Source: Bradyrhizobium sp.
GTDB taxonomy: Bacteria > Pseudomonadota > Alphaproteobacteria > Rhizobiales > Xanthobacteraceae
Length of the DNA stretch: 64,000 bases
Direction: 5' to 3'
NCBI GenBank assembly: GCA_030681365.1
Contig: JAUXWH010000131.1
Coordinates: 1 to 64,000 of the forward strand
In this document: one piece after another, positions 32,805 through 40,602 of the stretch
How the letters are laid out: every line of letters begins with the position of its first letter
How positions within the stretch are numbered: the first letter of the stretch is position 1
Position numbers and translations under genes: made by a program
The notes under the pieces: model-generated
What the model saw: only the letters and a program-made list of their open reading frames with translations
What the model was told of the DNA's origin: nothing
Databases searched by the model: none

Positions 32805-32829
32805 TGAATGATCTGCGTGTGAATGATCT
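32805..32829. promoter_or_regulatory. Direct repeats upstream of the caspase gene
   Basis: TGAATGATCT occurs at 32805-32814 and again at 32820-32829, 15 bp apart, about 30 nt upstream of the caspase start codon. Direct repeats at this spacing can be response-regulator sites. This is only a candidate. The remaining gap to 33031 shows nothing more. Confidence 0.35.
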
Positions 32830-33030
32830 TCGCAGGATTCCCGCAATTTGAACGATTAGTCCCGGATCCATGGGTTTGGTTCAATGCAGGCACCGCGGTC
32901 TTTCACGAGACCTGCGCCGCCCTGACACCTTCGTCACCAGACAATGATCCTGAACTCTGATGCGTCGGCATCGAAAGAACTGTGCGGCCGGTCACGCTCG
33001 ATTGGATTTCAGATCAGCGCATGACGGTAC

Positions 33031-33915
33031 TCAGCCGGCCCCCGCGACCTTCTCCGCCGGCCTCGTCCCCCTCTTCCCGATCTTTTCCAGCACCGGCAGC
33101 AGGTGTTTCAGGAACTCCGCCGGATTCTCGCTCATCGGGAAGTGGCCGAGGCCCTTCATGATGGCGACCTCGCAGCCTGGAATGCTGCCGGCGACGGCGA
33201 GCGTTTCCTCCGGTGTGCAGGAATAGTCGTATTCGCCCGACAGCAGAAACAGCGGGCATTTGCCGGTGTCGATCTGCGCGACGCGGTCGCGGATGTCGCC
33301 GTCGACCTTGTAGAAATGGAGGTCGCCCTTGAACACGCCGGGACCGCCCTGCATGTAATGCCATAGCGTTTCCCAGCGCTCGGCATCGGGCGCGTCGGGC
33401 CCGACCAGGCCGGAGACGATGGCGGCGGCGACCTCCCCGCCATGGACGTCGGGCCGGTGCAGGAAATTCAGGTCGTAATAGGGATCGACATGGGCGCCAG
33501 CCTGCAGGCCGATGATGGCGCGGAAGCTCTCGGGGTGTTCGAGCGCCAGATGCAGCGCGATGCGACCGCCGATCGAGCATCCCATCGCGATCGGCCGGTC
33601 GAGTTCGAGCGCGGCGACGACCTCCAGGATCATGGCGGTGTATTGCGCCGAGGTCAGCTGATATTCCTCGTTGTGCCACCCCGCGGGCGGCGACGATTTG
33701 CCGTGCCAGGGCATGTCGAAGGCGATGACGCGGTGGCGGGCCGTGACGCGTTCGTCGTTCATCAGCGCGCGGTATTGCCGGCCGTCGGAGCCGGCGGTGT
33801 GCAGGCACAGCAGCGGCGTGCCCGCGCCCGCCTCCTCGACATAGATGCGGTGAGGCCGTCCGAACAGTTCCAGATGCATGTAGCGGCCGATCACCGGCTC
33901 GAAGGTCGCGCTCAT
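33031..33915 (-). CDS. Alpha/beta-fold hydrolase
   Basis: A 294-residue cytoplasmic hydrolase. The oxyanion region is 'LLCLHTAGSDGRQY', the nucleophile Ser lies in 'IAMGCSIGGRIAL', the acid in 'LSGEYDYSC' and the His in 'MKGLGHFPMSEN'. All triad members are present. The ATG at 33915 overlaps the stop of the upstream gene (ATGA). The acidic substrate is unknown; C-C hydrolases and esterases share this pattern. Confidence 0.88.
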   Translation of the reverse strand: MSATFEPVIGRYMHLELFGRPHRIYVEEAGAGTPLLCLHTAGSDGRQYRALMNDERVTARHRVIAFDMPWHGKSSPPAGWHNEEYQLTSAQYTAMILEVVAALELDRPIAMGCSIGGRIALHLALEHPESFRAIIGLQAGAHVDPYYDLNFLHRPDVHGGEVAAAIVSGLVGPDAPDAERWETLWHYMQGGPGVFKGDLHFYKVDGDIRDRVAQIDTGKCPLFLLSGEYDYSCTPEETLAVAGSIPGCEVAIMKGLGHFPMSENPAEFLKHLLPVLEKIGKRGTRPAEKVAGAG

Positions 33916-34280
33916 GCGGCCGCTCCGGTTTGGCGCGGCTTCGCCAGCACTTCCTTGAAGTAGCGGAGATTGGCCATGAAGACCTGAAGGTTGCCTTCGG
34001 CCTTCAGGACCCGCCGCTTGATCAGCGCCATCAGGTCGTTGGAGCCGGGTGGCGGCCGGCTCAGCCAGAACTTTTGCCACTCTTCTTCCGCCGCGCGCAA
34101 CGCGAAGGACGACGACGGCATCACGAACGGCCCGCGGAGCACCGACACCACCCTGCCCTCGAAAATCTGTATCAGCCAGGCGGTCGAACCGACCTCGATG
34201 AGGAAGGTGGTGGTGAGAAACCGCCCGCGCCGGACCAGCGCTTCATCCTCATTGACCCGCGCCTTAAGCGTCTCGATCAT
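33912..34280 (-). CDS. SCP2-like small protein coupled to the hydrolase
   Basis: A 122-residue soluble protein beginning 'MIETLKARVNEDEALVRRGRF'. Its 'TFLIEVGSTAWLIQIFEGRV' and 'FVMPSSSFALRAAEEEWQKFW' segments resemble the sterol-carrier-protein-2 fold, which binds lipids or acyl groups. Translation is coupled to the downstream hydrolase. The pair may deliver a lipid-like substrate to the hydrolase, which is inference from context. Confidence 0.65.
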   Translation of the reverse strand: MIETLKARVNEDEALVRRGRFLTTTFLIEVGSTAWLIQIFEGRVVSVLRGPFVMPSSSFALRAAEEEWQKFWLSRPPPGSNDLMALIKRRVLKAEGNLQVFMANLRYFKEVLAKPRQTGAAA

Positions 34281-34374
34281 CCCCAAGTCTCCCCCACGCT
34301 TGCGAAAGCCGGCACGTCGCCCGGCCCGGCCATTTGCCTCGCATGATCAGGGGTTTCGCCGCGGCGTCAACCGG

Positions 34375-34482
34375 CTACAGCCAGGCGCATACCAGCACCA
34401 GATTGGCCGCACAGGCCGCCAGCAGCGCGACGGTGAGCGTGACATGCACGCGCTCGCAGGAGGTTTGCAGGGTCATCTTCAT
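34375..34482 (-). CDS. Possible 35-residue membrane protein
   Basis: A short frame from ATG (34480-34482) to TAG (34375-34377): 'MKMTLQTSCERVHVTLTV' then 'ALLAACAANLVLVCAWL'. One membrane segment fills the C-terminal half. The ribosome site is weak. Small proteins of this type are common but easily predicted by chance. The rest of the gap 34280-34624 holds only short inverted repeats. Confidence 0.35.
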   Translation of the reverse strand: MKMTLQTSCERVHVTLTVALLAACAANLVLVCAWL

Positions 34483-34623
34483 GGCCCGCAAAACATCCGG
34501 CGATTCTACCCCGGGAGTCTCGCACGATATTTTTCCCGGGATTCAGGACTCGTTTACGACTCAGGGACTCCCGCCGGAACGGCCCGATTCACCCCGAATC
34601 GGGTCTGCGGCGCGGGTACGCGT

Positions 34624-34887
34624 TCACAGGCCTGAGAGTGCCTCGACGGGTGGCGCAGCCACCGTCAGCGAGGCCTGATCACCGGTCCACGCCACGCAAA
34701 CCCTCTTGCGGTTCAGGCCCCTGATGGCGCCGGTTACCTTGAGGACCCTGCCTGCCGCGCAGGAGGGGTCCTGCACGTAGGCGATCTCATAGGGAGCAAG
34801 TACGAGGGGTTCGGATTTCAGGACGGTCTGGGCAATGCACGGCGCCGAAGCGGCCGAAAAAGCAAGTCCTAACAGAAAAGCACGCAT
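34624..34887 (-). CDS. Small secreted hypothetical protein
   Basis: An 87-residue exported protein. The signal peptide is 'MRAFLLGLAFSAASAPCIAQ'. The mature part contains 'ALAPYEIAYVQDPSCAAG'-like text (observed 'LVLAPYEIAYVQDPSC') and 'IRGLNRKRVCVAWTGDQ', with two cysteines able to form a disulfide. No function is recognised. An upstream in-frame start would add ~10 residues. Confidence 0.65.
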   Translation of the reverse strand: MRAFLLGLAFSAASAPCIAQTVLKSEPLVLAPYEIAYVQDPSCAAGRVLKVTGAIRGLNRKRVCVAWTGDQASLTVAAPPVEALSGL

Positions 34888-35036
34888 GTTCGTTGTCCAC
34901 CAACCGACGAAATTCATAATAACCCATTGCGCGGTCAAGTTCCGCTGCCGGCAACATTTATTTTCAGCGGCCGCGAGGACTGCCAAGCCTTGTCCTCGCT
35001 TGCTTGTTTCAGACCCCATTGAGATGGTCGAGCATC

Positions 35037-35537
35037 ATGACAGTCGTAAAACAGCTTGTTGAATTTGTGGTTTATCCCATTGCTATGGGCGCGGGCGCCG
35101 CCCTTTGCCTTTGGGTATTGCTTGGACCCCTTCGTATCGACCGGCTTGCTGTCGCGGGACAAGGCGGCACCCCGGCAACGCCGGACCCGCCTCCCGTTGC
35201 CGGCCAGCCGCTTGCCGATGTCCCCCAACAGGGCACCGCTGCAACGGAGGACCTCTCCCCCGTTCCCGGCGACCAGCCCGCTCGCCGCTCCGGACGGGTT
35301 ACCTCTTCCATGGAAGACCTCCCCCTCGGGAGCGGTGACAGCGGTCCCTTGGTGACCCAGTTGCGGGGCGCGCTGATCAAAAATGGTTATTCGGTCGGTC
35401 TCGCCGGCGCCGATGGCAAACTCAATGACGACACGCTTGCTGCATTGGAGGCATTTCAGGACAACAATGCGTTGCCGGTGCAACCGTCCTGCGATCGGCG
35501 GTGCTGGACCGCGCTCGGCCTGTCGCGCCCGGAGTAG
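35037..35537 (+). CDS. Peptidoglycan-binding-domain membrane protein
   Basis: A 166-residue protein with one N-terminal membrane segment ('FVVYPIAMGAGAALCLWVLL') and a Pro/Gly-rich linker. A C-terminal PG_binding_1-type domain follows: 'LVTQLRGALIKNGYSVGLAGADGKLNDD' (in parts) and 'TLAALEAFQDNNALPV'. It is probably anchored in the inner membrane facing the cell wall. It is followed by a terminator. Confidence 0.75.
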   Translation: MTVVKQLVEFVVYPIAMGAGAALCLWVLLGPLRIDRLAVAGQGGTPATPDPPPVAGQPLADVPQQGTAATEDLSPVPGDQPARRSGRVTSSMEDLPLGSGDSGPLVTQLRGALIKNGYSVGLAGADGKLNDDTLAALEAFQDNNALPVQPSCDRRCWTALGLSRPE

Positions 35538-35586
35538 CGCGCGGGCGCAATAAAGGCCCCGATGGCCTGTTCGGCCGGTACCAAAC

Positions 35587-35613
35587 AAAAGGCCGGCGCT
35601 TGGCCGGCCTTTT
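35587..35613. terminator. Bidirectional terminator
   Basis: AAAAGGCCGGC (35587-35597) and GCCGGCCTTTT (35603-35613) form an 11-bp perfect stem around GCTTG, with A and T runs at the two ends. It separates the convergent PG-binding and porin genes. Confidence 0.85.
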
Positions 35614-35647
35614 CTCATTTTGATACGAAACCTGCCTCTGTACTTTC

Positions 35648-36367
35648 TCAGTACTTGGCGACGACCGGTCCGCCCCAACCGAAGCGGTAGTTCAGGCCGA
35701 CCTTGACGGTGTGGTCGTCGTTGCGAAACCCGGCACCGACAACGTCGGCTGGGCCGGCGGTGATGGTGGTTTTGCCGAAGTCATAATACTGGTATTCGGC
35801 CTTGGCGGACCAGTTCGGCGCAAACATGTATTCGAGGCCGGCACCGACGGTGTAGCCGTCTTTGCGGTTGCCGCTGGTGGCGAAGGGCTGCGGTACACCG
35901 GCAATGCTCACGCCGATATTGTTATTGTCGCGCCAGGCGTAACCGCCCTTGGCGTAGAGGAGCGCCGGCCCCCAAGTGTAGCCGATCCGGCCGGTGACCG
36001 AGCCGAGCTGGTCATTATTGCTGCCGGTGACCAGCGTGCCGGCCGGGAACAGCACGCCATTGCTGTTATTGCCGCCGCCAAGCCAGCTGTACTGGGCCTC
36101 GGCGCCGAGCACCCAGTTCGGATGGAACTGGTAGTCAAAGCCGCCCTGTACGCCACCCATGAAACGGGCGTCGCTGCTCTGCAGGCTGTTGTCGCCCGCA
36201 AACGCGCCGCCGACATGGCCGCCGATATAGAAGCCGGTCCAGTTGTAGACCACCGCGGGGGCGGTGTAGGCCGGAGCCTTCGTATAGGGGCGTGGGGGCA
36301 TGTCAGCCGCGACCGCGGGTGCGGCAAACGCGATCAAAGTGGCTGCGCCGAGCAAAAACTTCTTCAT
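35648..36367 (-). CDS. Outer-membrane beta-barrel protein (Omp25/31 type)
   Basis: A 239-residue outer-membrane protein. The signal peptide ends at 'PAVAAD' (~21). The family opening 'YNWTGFYIGGHVGGAFAGDNS' (in parts) is at ~42-60. Alternating strands contain 'GVQGGFDYQFHPNWVLGAEAQ' and 'GAGLEYMFAPNWSAKAEYQYYDFG' in parts, ending 'KVGLNYRFGWGGPVVAKY' with the C-terminal aromatic. This is an eight-stranded barrel typical of rhizobia, probably structural. Confidence 0.9.
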   Translation of the reverse strand: MKKFLLGAATLIAFAAPAVAADMPPRPYTKAPAYTAPAVVYNWTGFYIGGHVGGAFAGDNSLQSSDARFMGGVQGGFDYQFHPNWVLGAEAQYSWLGGGNNSNGVLFPAGTLVTGSNNDQLGSVTGRIGYTWGPALLYAKGGYAWRDNNNIGVSIAGVPQPFATSGNRKDGYTVGAGLEYMFAPNWSAKAEYQYYDFGKTTITAGPADVVGAGFRNDDHTVKVGLNYRFGWGGPVVAKY

Positions 36368-36660
36368 GACTGGTTCCCCGTAATTGTCGCCATCGACATC
36401 AATCAAACAACGTGGCCTCAATTAGGTTGCTTAACGGCAAAGCCGGAGCGGCGATCGTGTTTAACTGTGACGGCGTGGCAACAAGGCCTTTTGGTTCCTG
36501 GGCCATCCCGGTTTATTTGCGGTAAAAGCCTTCGCTCGCAGCTATAGGCTGCGTCTCGGGAGGTTAGGGGCAGGTTCAAATCCTCGCTAAAATGTGATCG
36601 GTCGGCCCGCCAGCCGGCGGCGGAGCAGCGAGGCAGCCGGGGCGCAGCGGCGGGAGGCCG

Positions 36661-37107
36661 CTATCGCGTCATCTTCCCCAGTTCCGGAAACGGCGCATAG
36701 GCCACGCCGGCGCAGGGCTCTCCCGCGTTCTCGATGAGGCGATCGAGCCGGCCATCGACAAAGAGCACGGCGCGTTCGCGCGCCTCCTGATAGGAACCGG
36801 CGGAATCCCGCGCAGCAAAGCGCAGGCAGCTGACGTAACGCAGCCGGCCGCCGACGGTGCGCTGCACCGGCTCCGCCATGACCGCTTCGCGGACCCCGAC
36901 GGGATTGTTGAGGTAGGTCTTCATGAACGCCAGGATTTCGGCGCGGTGATTGGTGGGGTATGGCTGGTTGGCGACGCCGCGATCGTCCGTATAGGTGATG
37001 CTCCTGCTCTCCTCGCCGCCCGCGCAGGCCGCAAGCACGAGCGGCAACAGCAGGATCGCCGCGTGCTTTGCCGAGATCCCCAAGTATTTCTCCAAGTAAT
37101 TCCCCAA
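36661..37107 (-). CDS. Lipoprotein of unknown function
   Basis: A 148-residue lipoprotein. The lipobox is LAAC in 'LPLVLAACAGGEESRS' (Cys ~28). The mature part has 'NHRAEILAFMKTYLNNPVGVREA', 'YVSCLRFAARDSAGSYQEARER' (in parts) and 'ENAGEPCAGVAYAPFPELG'. Two cysteines may form a disulfide. It is common in Bradyrhizobium-like genomes, but I know of no function. The 293 nt between it and the porin start show no gene. Confidence 0.72.
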   Translation of the reverse strand: MGNYLEKYLGISAKHAAILLLPLVLAACAGGEESRSITYTDDRGVANQPYPTNHRAEILAFMKTYLNNPVGVREAVMAEPVQRTVGGRLRYVSCLRFAARDSAGSYQEARERAVLFVDGRLDRLIENAGEPCAGVAYAPFPELGKMTR

Positions 37108-37245
37108 CTAATTCCCCAAGGACACCCGTCATTCCCGGCTGTGACGAGCCGTTCTAGCCCTTCCCCGCGCCAATTGGAATTCGCCTCTGGCTCGACCGGG
37201 CGGCCCGGACCCGCGCTCGCCATCAAGGCTTGCCGCAAAAGCGTA

Positions 37246-37287
37246 CCGGCCCGCCCGCCATTGGGGAAGCAATGGCGTGCGGGCCGG
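37246..37287 (-). terminator. Long hairpin terminator of the His-rich gene
   Basis: An 18-bp stem (37246-37263 with 37270-37287, one mismatch) with a six-base loop lies just downstream of the minus-strand gene ending at 37349. On that strand it is followed by TACGCTTTT. It is probably a terminator. Confidence 0.6.
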
Positions 37288-37348
37288 GGCTGATATCCGC
37301 GAAGCGCGGCGGGGGCAATGTGGATGAAGCCGCGCCCCGCGGATCAGT

Positions 37349-37576
37349 TCAGTGATATCGGTGGAAGCGATGATGATGACGGAAATGCTTGTGATGATGG
37401 CGGTGATGATAACGGTAGTGGTGGCGACCCATCCTGGCATTGGCATTGAACACCGGGTTCACGTGCACAATGCCGACGCTCGGGCCATGTGCGGTCCGGC
37501 CCGGGCCGTGGGCCATCGCGGGCGCCACCACAAGCACGGAAGCCGCAAGCAGCGCGGCGGAAATGGTCTTCAGCAT
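37349..37576 (-). CDS. Small secreted His-rich protein
   Basis: A 75-residue exported protein. The signal peptide ends at 'APAMAHG' (~23). The last 25 residues are mostly His, Tyr and Arg ('RHHYRYHHRHHHKHFRHHH'). GGAGGGG precedes the ATG at 37576. The composition suggests binding of divalent metal, but no conserved domain is visible. Compare the secreted proteins at 4536 and 7442. Confidence 0.7.
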   Translation of the reverse strand: MLKTISAALLAASVLVVAPAMAHGPGRTAHGPSVGIVHVNPVFNANARMGRHHYRYHHRHHHKHFRHHHRFHRYH

Positions 37577-37815
37577 GGTCGTATCCCCTCCTGAAATCGC
37601 AAGGTGTCCGGTCGGTTGACCGGGCCCGTCGATCATGGCTTTGAACCTAATGGCCGCGCGCTGAACCAAATCTGAAGCGCGCTCGCGGACTCCGTTCATG
37701 TCGATGACAACTTCGTCATGTCGGATGTGGCGGCTCCGGGGGAATGTAACCGCGAGGCAGGTGTTCAAATCAACAGGCCGGTGTAGGATCGCCTGCTGGA
37801 GATGAGGAGAGATAC

Positions 37816-38361
37816 ATGAGCAAATTTGCGGCCAGGTTCTTGACGCTGGCAATATTCGCGATGGCACTGGTCGCAGCGCCCGTCGTCACAAAGGTTTACG
37901 CCGCGCCCGACGAGTCGCCGCCGCCTCCATCGTCGGACAAGGGCAAGAAGAAAAAATCCAGCGAGGTCAAACCCGGCATCGAGGACACCACCTTCGCCAA
38001 GGGTTATCGCGCGGCCTACGCCACGATCTACGATCGCGGCGACTATGCCGCCGCGATCCCGCAGTTGAAGGCGCTCGGCCGCGACGACAGAGCCGCCGTC
38101 GCCAACCTGATCGGCTACGCCTATCGCAAGCTCGGCGACTACAAGGTGGCGCAGATCTGGTACGAGCGCGCGCTGAAGGCGGACCCGAACCACGTCAAGA
38201 CCTGGCAGTATTACGGCCTGTGGCAGGTCGAGCAGGGCAACCGCGATTCCGCGCAATATCACCTGAACCGGATCGCCGCCCTGAGCGGCACCGGCAGCGA
38301 GGAATATCGCTCGCTGGCCGCGGCGCTCGAACAGGCGCCCGGCAGCGGCCCCGCTTACTGA
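37816..38361 (+). CDS. Exported TPR protein
   Basis: A 181-residue protein with a signal peptide ('FLTLAIFAMALVAAPVVTKVYA' in parts, ~29) and a Lys-rich linker 'SSDKGKKKKSSEVK'. Two to three TPR-like helical pairs follow: 'GDYAAAIPQLKALGRDD', 'LGDYKVAQIWYERALKADP' and 'GNRDSAQYHLNRIAAL'. It probably mediates protein contacts in the periplasm. Ribosome site GAGGAGAGA. Confidence 0.8.
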   Translation: MSKFAARFLTLAIFAMALVAAPVVTKVYAAPDESPPPPSSDKGKKKKSSEVKPGIEDTTFAKGYRAAYATIYDRGDYAAAIPQLKALGRDDRAAVANLIGYAYRKLGDYKVAQIWYERALKADPNHVKTWQYYGLWQVEQGNRDSAQYHLNRIAALSGTGSEEYRSLAAALEQAPGSGPAY

Positions 38362-38381
38362 GCGACGCTAAATTCAATCAG

Positions 38382-38415
38382 CCGGCGCAATCCATAGGTT
38401 GCGCCGGTTTTGTTT
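38382..38415 (+). terminator. Terminator after the TPR gene
   Basis: CCGGCGCAA (38382-38390) pairs with TTGCGCCGG (38399-38407), followed by TTTTGTTTTG. It lies 20 nt after the stop at 38361 and just before the convergent carboxypeptidase end. Confidence 0.85.
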
Positions 38416-38425
38416 TGTCGGGTCG

Positions 38426-39997
38426 TCACTTCGTCAGCGCCTCGACCTCGCTTCGGAACGCCTGGCGCGCGCCGTCGCGCGAATAGAACATGTGGCCGCC
38501 GGGATAGACCATCAGCTTAACGCGTTCGGGCGAGGCATAGGCCGGCAACTGGTCGAGCAGGATTCTCGAACCGAAATACGGCGTCGCCAGATCGAACAGC
38601 CCGTGCGCCACCAACAGTTTCAGCTTTGGATCGAGCGCCAGGATCTGCCGCAGCTGGGACAGCGACTCCGGCGGATTGATGCCGCGGCCGAAATCCCAGG
38701 CGCCCTGCACCGCGCCATTCAGCAACTGGTAGGAACCGTCCGGCCGCCAGTTCAGCTTGCGTCTCGTGAGGTCGACCGCCGCACTGGTCAGCGGCGCCAG
38801 CAAGGGCTCGCCCGAGGGATCGCCGAAACGATAGGAGCTGGAATCCGGATAGGGATCGAAGCCGGAGACCGAGCCGTCGTAGCGGCCGGTCACCCTGCCG
38901 TTGCGCCGATCGAATTCGCGGCGAAATTCGCCGACGCTCAGGCGCCCGGCCAGCCGGCGGCTCACCGCCCGGTCAATCCCGGTCAGCGCAGCCACCCTGT
39001 CGGCGAGCCGCGTCGTCGCCTCGGCGTCAGCCGATCCCTTGATCAGATCGGCCAGGAATTCGCCTGCCGCATAAGCTTCAACATCGGCGAGGTCGGCCCG
39101 CGTCACCTCACCCTCGCCGGCTTTGGCCTCCCGCGCCACCGCCGCCATCGAGGGAAGGCTCCAGACATATTGCAGCAGGCTGGAGCCGGTGAATTCGCGG
39201 TAGTCGAACAGCGGCGACACCAGAATGAGCCCCTTCACCCCGACGCCCTGATCGACTTGCAGTTTGTGCACGATCTTCGGCCCGCGAATGCCGCCATAGC
39301 TTTCGCCGGCGACGAATTTCGGCGACAGCAGCCGGTCGGATTGCTCCAGCCAGCGGCGGATTACGAGCGCGATCGCGTTGGCGTCGCCGTCGACCGAATA
39401 GAACCGTTTGCGCACCTCATCGCCGGTCGCGACGAAACGGCTGTAGCCGGTGCCGACGGGATCGATGAAGACCAGATCGGTAAAGTCGAGCCAGGTCTCG
39501 GCATTGGGCATCAGATCGGGCGACGCGGAGGACGTCACCGCGTCGGCGTTGATGGCGAGCCGCCACGGCCCGGCCGCGCCGAATTGCAGCCAGGCCGAGG
39601 ACGCACCCGGCCCGCCGTTGAAAAGAAAGGTCACGGGCCGGGTCCGCGGATCGGCGCCGGTGAGCTGGTAGGCGGTGAAGGCTATGTCGGCCTGCGGCTC
39701 GCGCTTGTCGTTGAACAGTGGAATTGAACCGGCGGTGGCGGTGAAGTCGAGCGTCCGCCCCGGTAGCGCGAGCGTATGTCGGGTGATCGAATCAGGCGGC
39801 AGCCGGTGTGGTTCGGCGTCCGGCTGATTCGAAGCGCTGCCGCGCGTGCCGGCGGCGCCCCCCTTCTGCTCCTGCGGCGTTGCCGCCTGATGTTGCCGAG
39901 GCTGCGCATCCTGGGCACGCGCGCCCGTCACCACCGAGAATGTCAGAAATACAAGTACGAAGCGCAGATGGCGCGGCGCGACGAGGCGAATGGCCAT
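38426..39997 (-). CDS. Serine carboxypeptidase (peptidase S10 family)
   Basis: A 523-residue exported peptidase. The signal peptide is at the N-terminus, followed by a low-complexity Gln/Ala/Gly region (to ~75). The S10 signature 'LFNGGPGASSAWLQFG' forms the oxyanion region. The nucleophile Ser is in 'FVAGESYGGIRGPK', and the His in 'VYPGGHMFYSRDGARQ' near the end. Substrates are probably peptides in the periplasm. Start ATG 39995-39997; an upstream GTG would give a poor signal peptide. Confidence 0.9.
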   Translation of the reverse strand: MAIRLVAPRHLRFVLVFLTFSVVTGARAQDAQPRQHQAATPQEQKGGAAGTRGSASNQPDAEPHRLPPDSITRHTLALPGRTLDFTATAGSIPLFNDKREPQADIAFTAYQLTGADPRTRPVTFLFNGGPGASSAWLQFGAAGPWRLAINADAVTSSASPDLMPNAETWLDFTDLVFIDPVGTGYSRFVATGDEVRKRFYSVDGDANAIALVIRRWLEQSDRLLSPKFVAGESYGGIRGPKIVHKLQVDQGVGVKGLILVSPLFDYREFTGSSLLQYVWSLPSMAAVAREAKAGEGEVTRADLADVEAYAAGEFLADLIKGSADAEATTRLADRVAALTGIDRAVSRRLAGRLSVGEFRREFDRRNGRVTGRYDGSVSGFDPYPDSSSYRFGDPSGEPLLAPLTSAAVDLTRRKLNWRPDGSYQLLNGAVQGAWDFGRGINPPESLSQLRQILALDPKLKLLVAHGLFDLATPYFGSRILLDQLPAYASPERVKLMVYPGGHMFYSRDGARQAFRSEVEALTK

Positions 39998-40105
39998 GTC
40001 CGTTGCTCTCCCTGCCCCCGCAACCAGTCCGCATACTGTTCGCAACAAAGGCAGGGCGATGACAATCACGATTCCGCTAACGCCCCGGAACCGCGTGGCA
40101 ACCGA

Positions 40106-40258
40106 TCAATGCTGCGGCTCGCGCTCGTGCCGGAGCTGCGCCTGCAGCGTGGACATCCAGAAACGCAAGACCATGCGCGTGATGACGACGTCGATCGCCA
40201 GCAGCGCAGGCTTGACCGCTGTGTAGATCTTGCGCATCGCAAACCTCATCAAGGACAT
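40106..40258 (-). CDS. Small basic amphipathic protein (50 residues)
   Basis: A frame from ATG (40256-40258) to TGA (40106-40108) encodes a basic, strongly amphipathic protein: 'MRKIYTAVKPALLAIDVVIT' then 'RMVLRFWMSTLQAQLRHERE'. It probably binds a membrane surface. An internal ATG at 40249 is also possible. A CRP-like site (40307-40322) lies 49 nt upstream. No family is recognised. The opposite strand has a Cys-rich frame that looks less like a gene. Confidence 0.45.
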   Translation of the reverse strand: MSLMRFAMRKIYTAVKPALLAIDVVITRMVLRFWMSTLQAQLRHEREPQH

Positions 40259-40306
40259 CAATTGCCGGTGAACGATGAAAGTTTACGCCGGATCGGCCGC
40301 CGCCAA

Positions 40307-40322
40307 CGTGATCCATCTCACA
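40307..40322. promoter_or_regulatory. Second CRP-like site
   Basis: CGTGA-N6-TCACA (40307-40311 and 40318-40322) matches the CRP half-sites at nine of ten positions. It lies between the small amphipathic gene (minus strand) and the FecR-like gene (plus strand), 117 bp from the stronger site. Confidence 0.5.
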
Positions 40323-40423
40323 CATCTTGCGTTGCGCGCCCCTGCACCTATCAGGGCCAAGCTCGATTTGAGTCGGTTGATGTACTAGGAGTTCGATCCC
40401 GCGGCTACGCAGCTGGACGATTA

Positions 40424-40439
40424 TGTGATTTAGATCACA
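40424..40439. promoter_or_regulatory. CRP (cAMP receptor protein) consensus site
   Basis: TGTGATTTAGATCACA is a perfect TGTGA-N6-TCACA palindrome, and even the inner bases TAGATC follow the ideal Escherichia CRP site. It lies 164 nt before the FecR-like gene that precedes an adenylate cyclase. The remaining sequence to 40603 shows no gene. Binding by a CRP-family regulator is inferred. Confidence 0.7.
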
Positions 40440-40602
40440 CTTTCCTGAGAGCGATCAAGCTAGCGATGTGATACTTCCTTCGTCCCCTGCGGGTGGCGAA
40501 GCGGAATAACGGGGACCGTCGGTTTTCGATGTCTGGCTTGCGAGGCGATCGGCTCAATTCACCGTTGAGTCCGACTTCGCCTCCTGGAATGAGGTTTTTG
40601 GG

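Noticed and set aside
36540-36590. T-arm-like text (GGTTCAAATCC) suggesting a tRNA remnant
   Set aside because: The flanking bases do not pair into a T stem and no D or anticodon arm is present. Probably chance.
40059-40226. Plus-strand Cys-rich frame opposite the 50-residue protein
   Set aside because: Contains runs like CCGSRSCRSCACS without metal-site spacing and lies antisense to a more natural frame.
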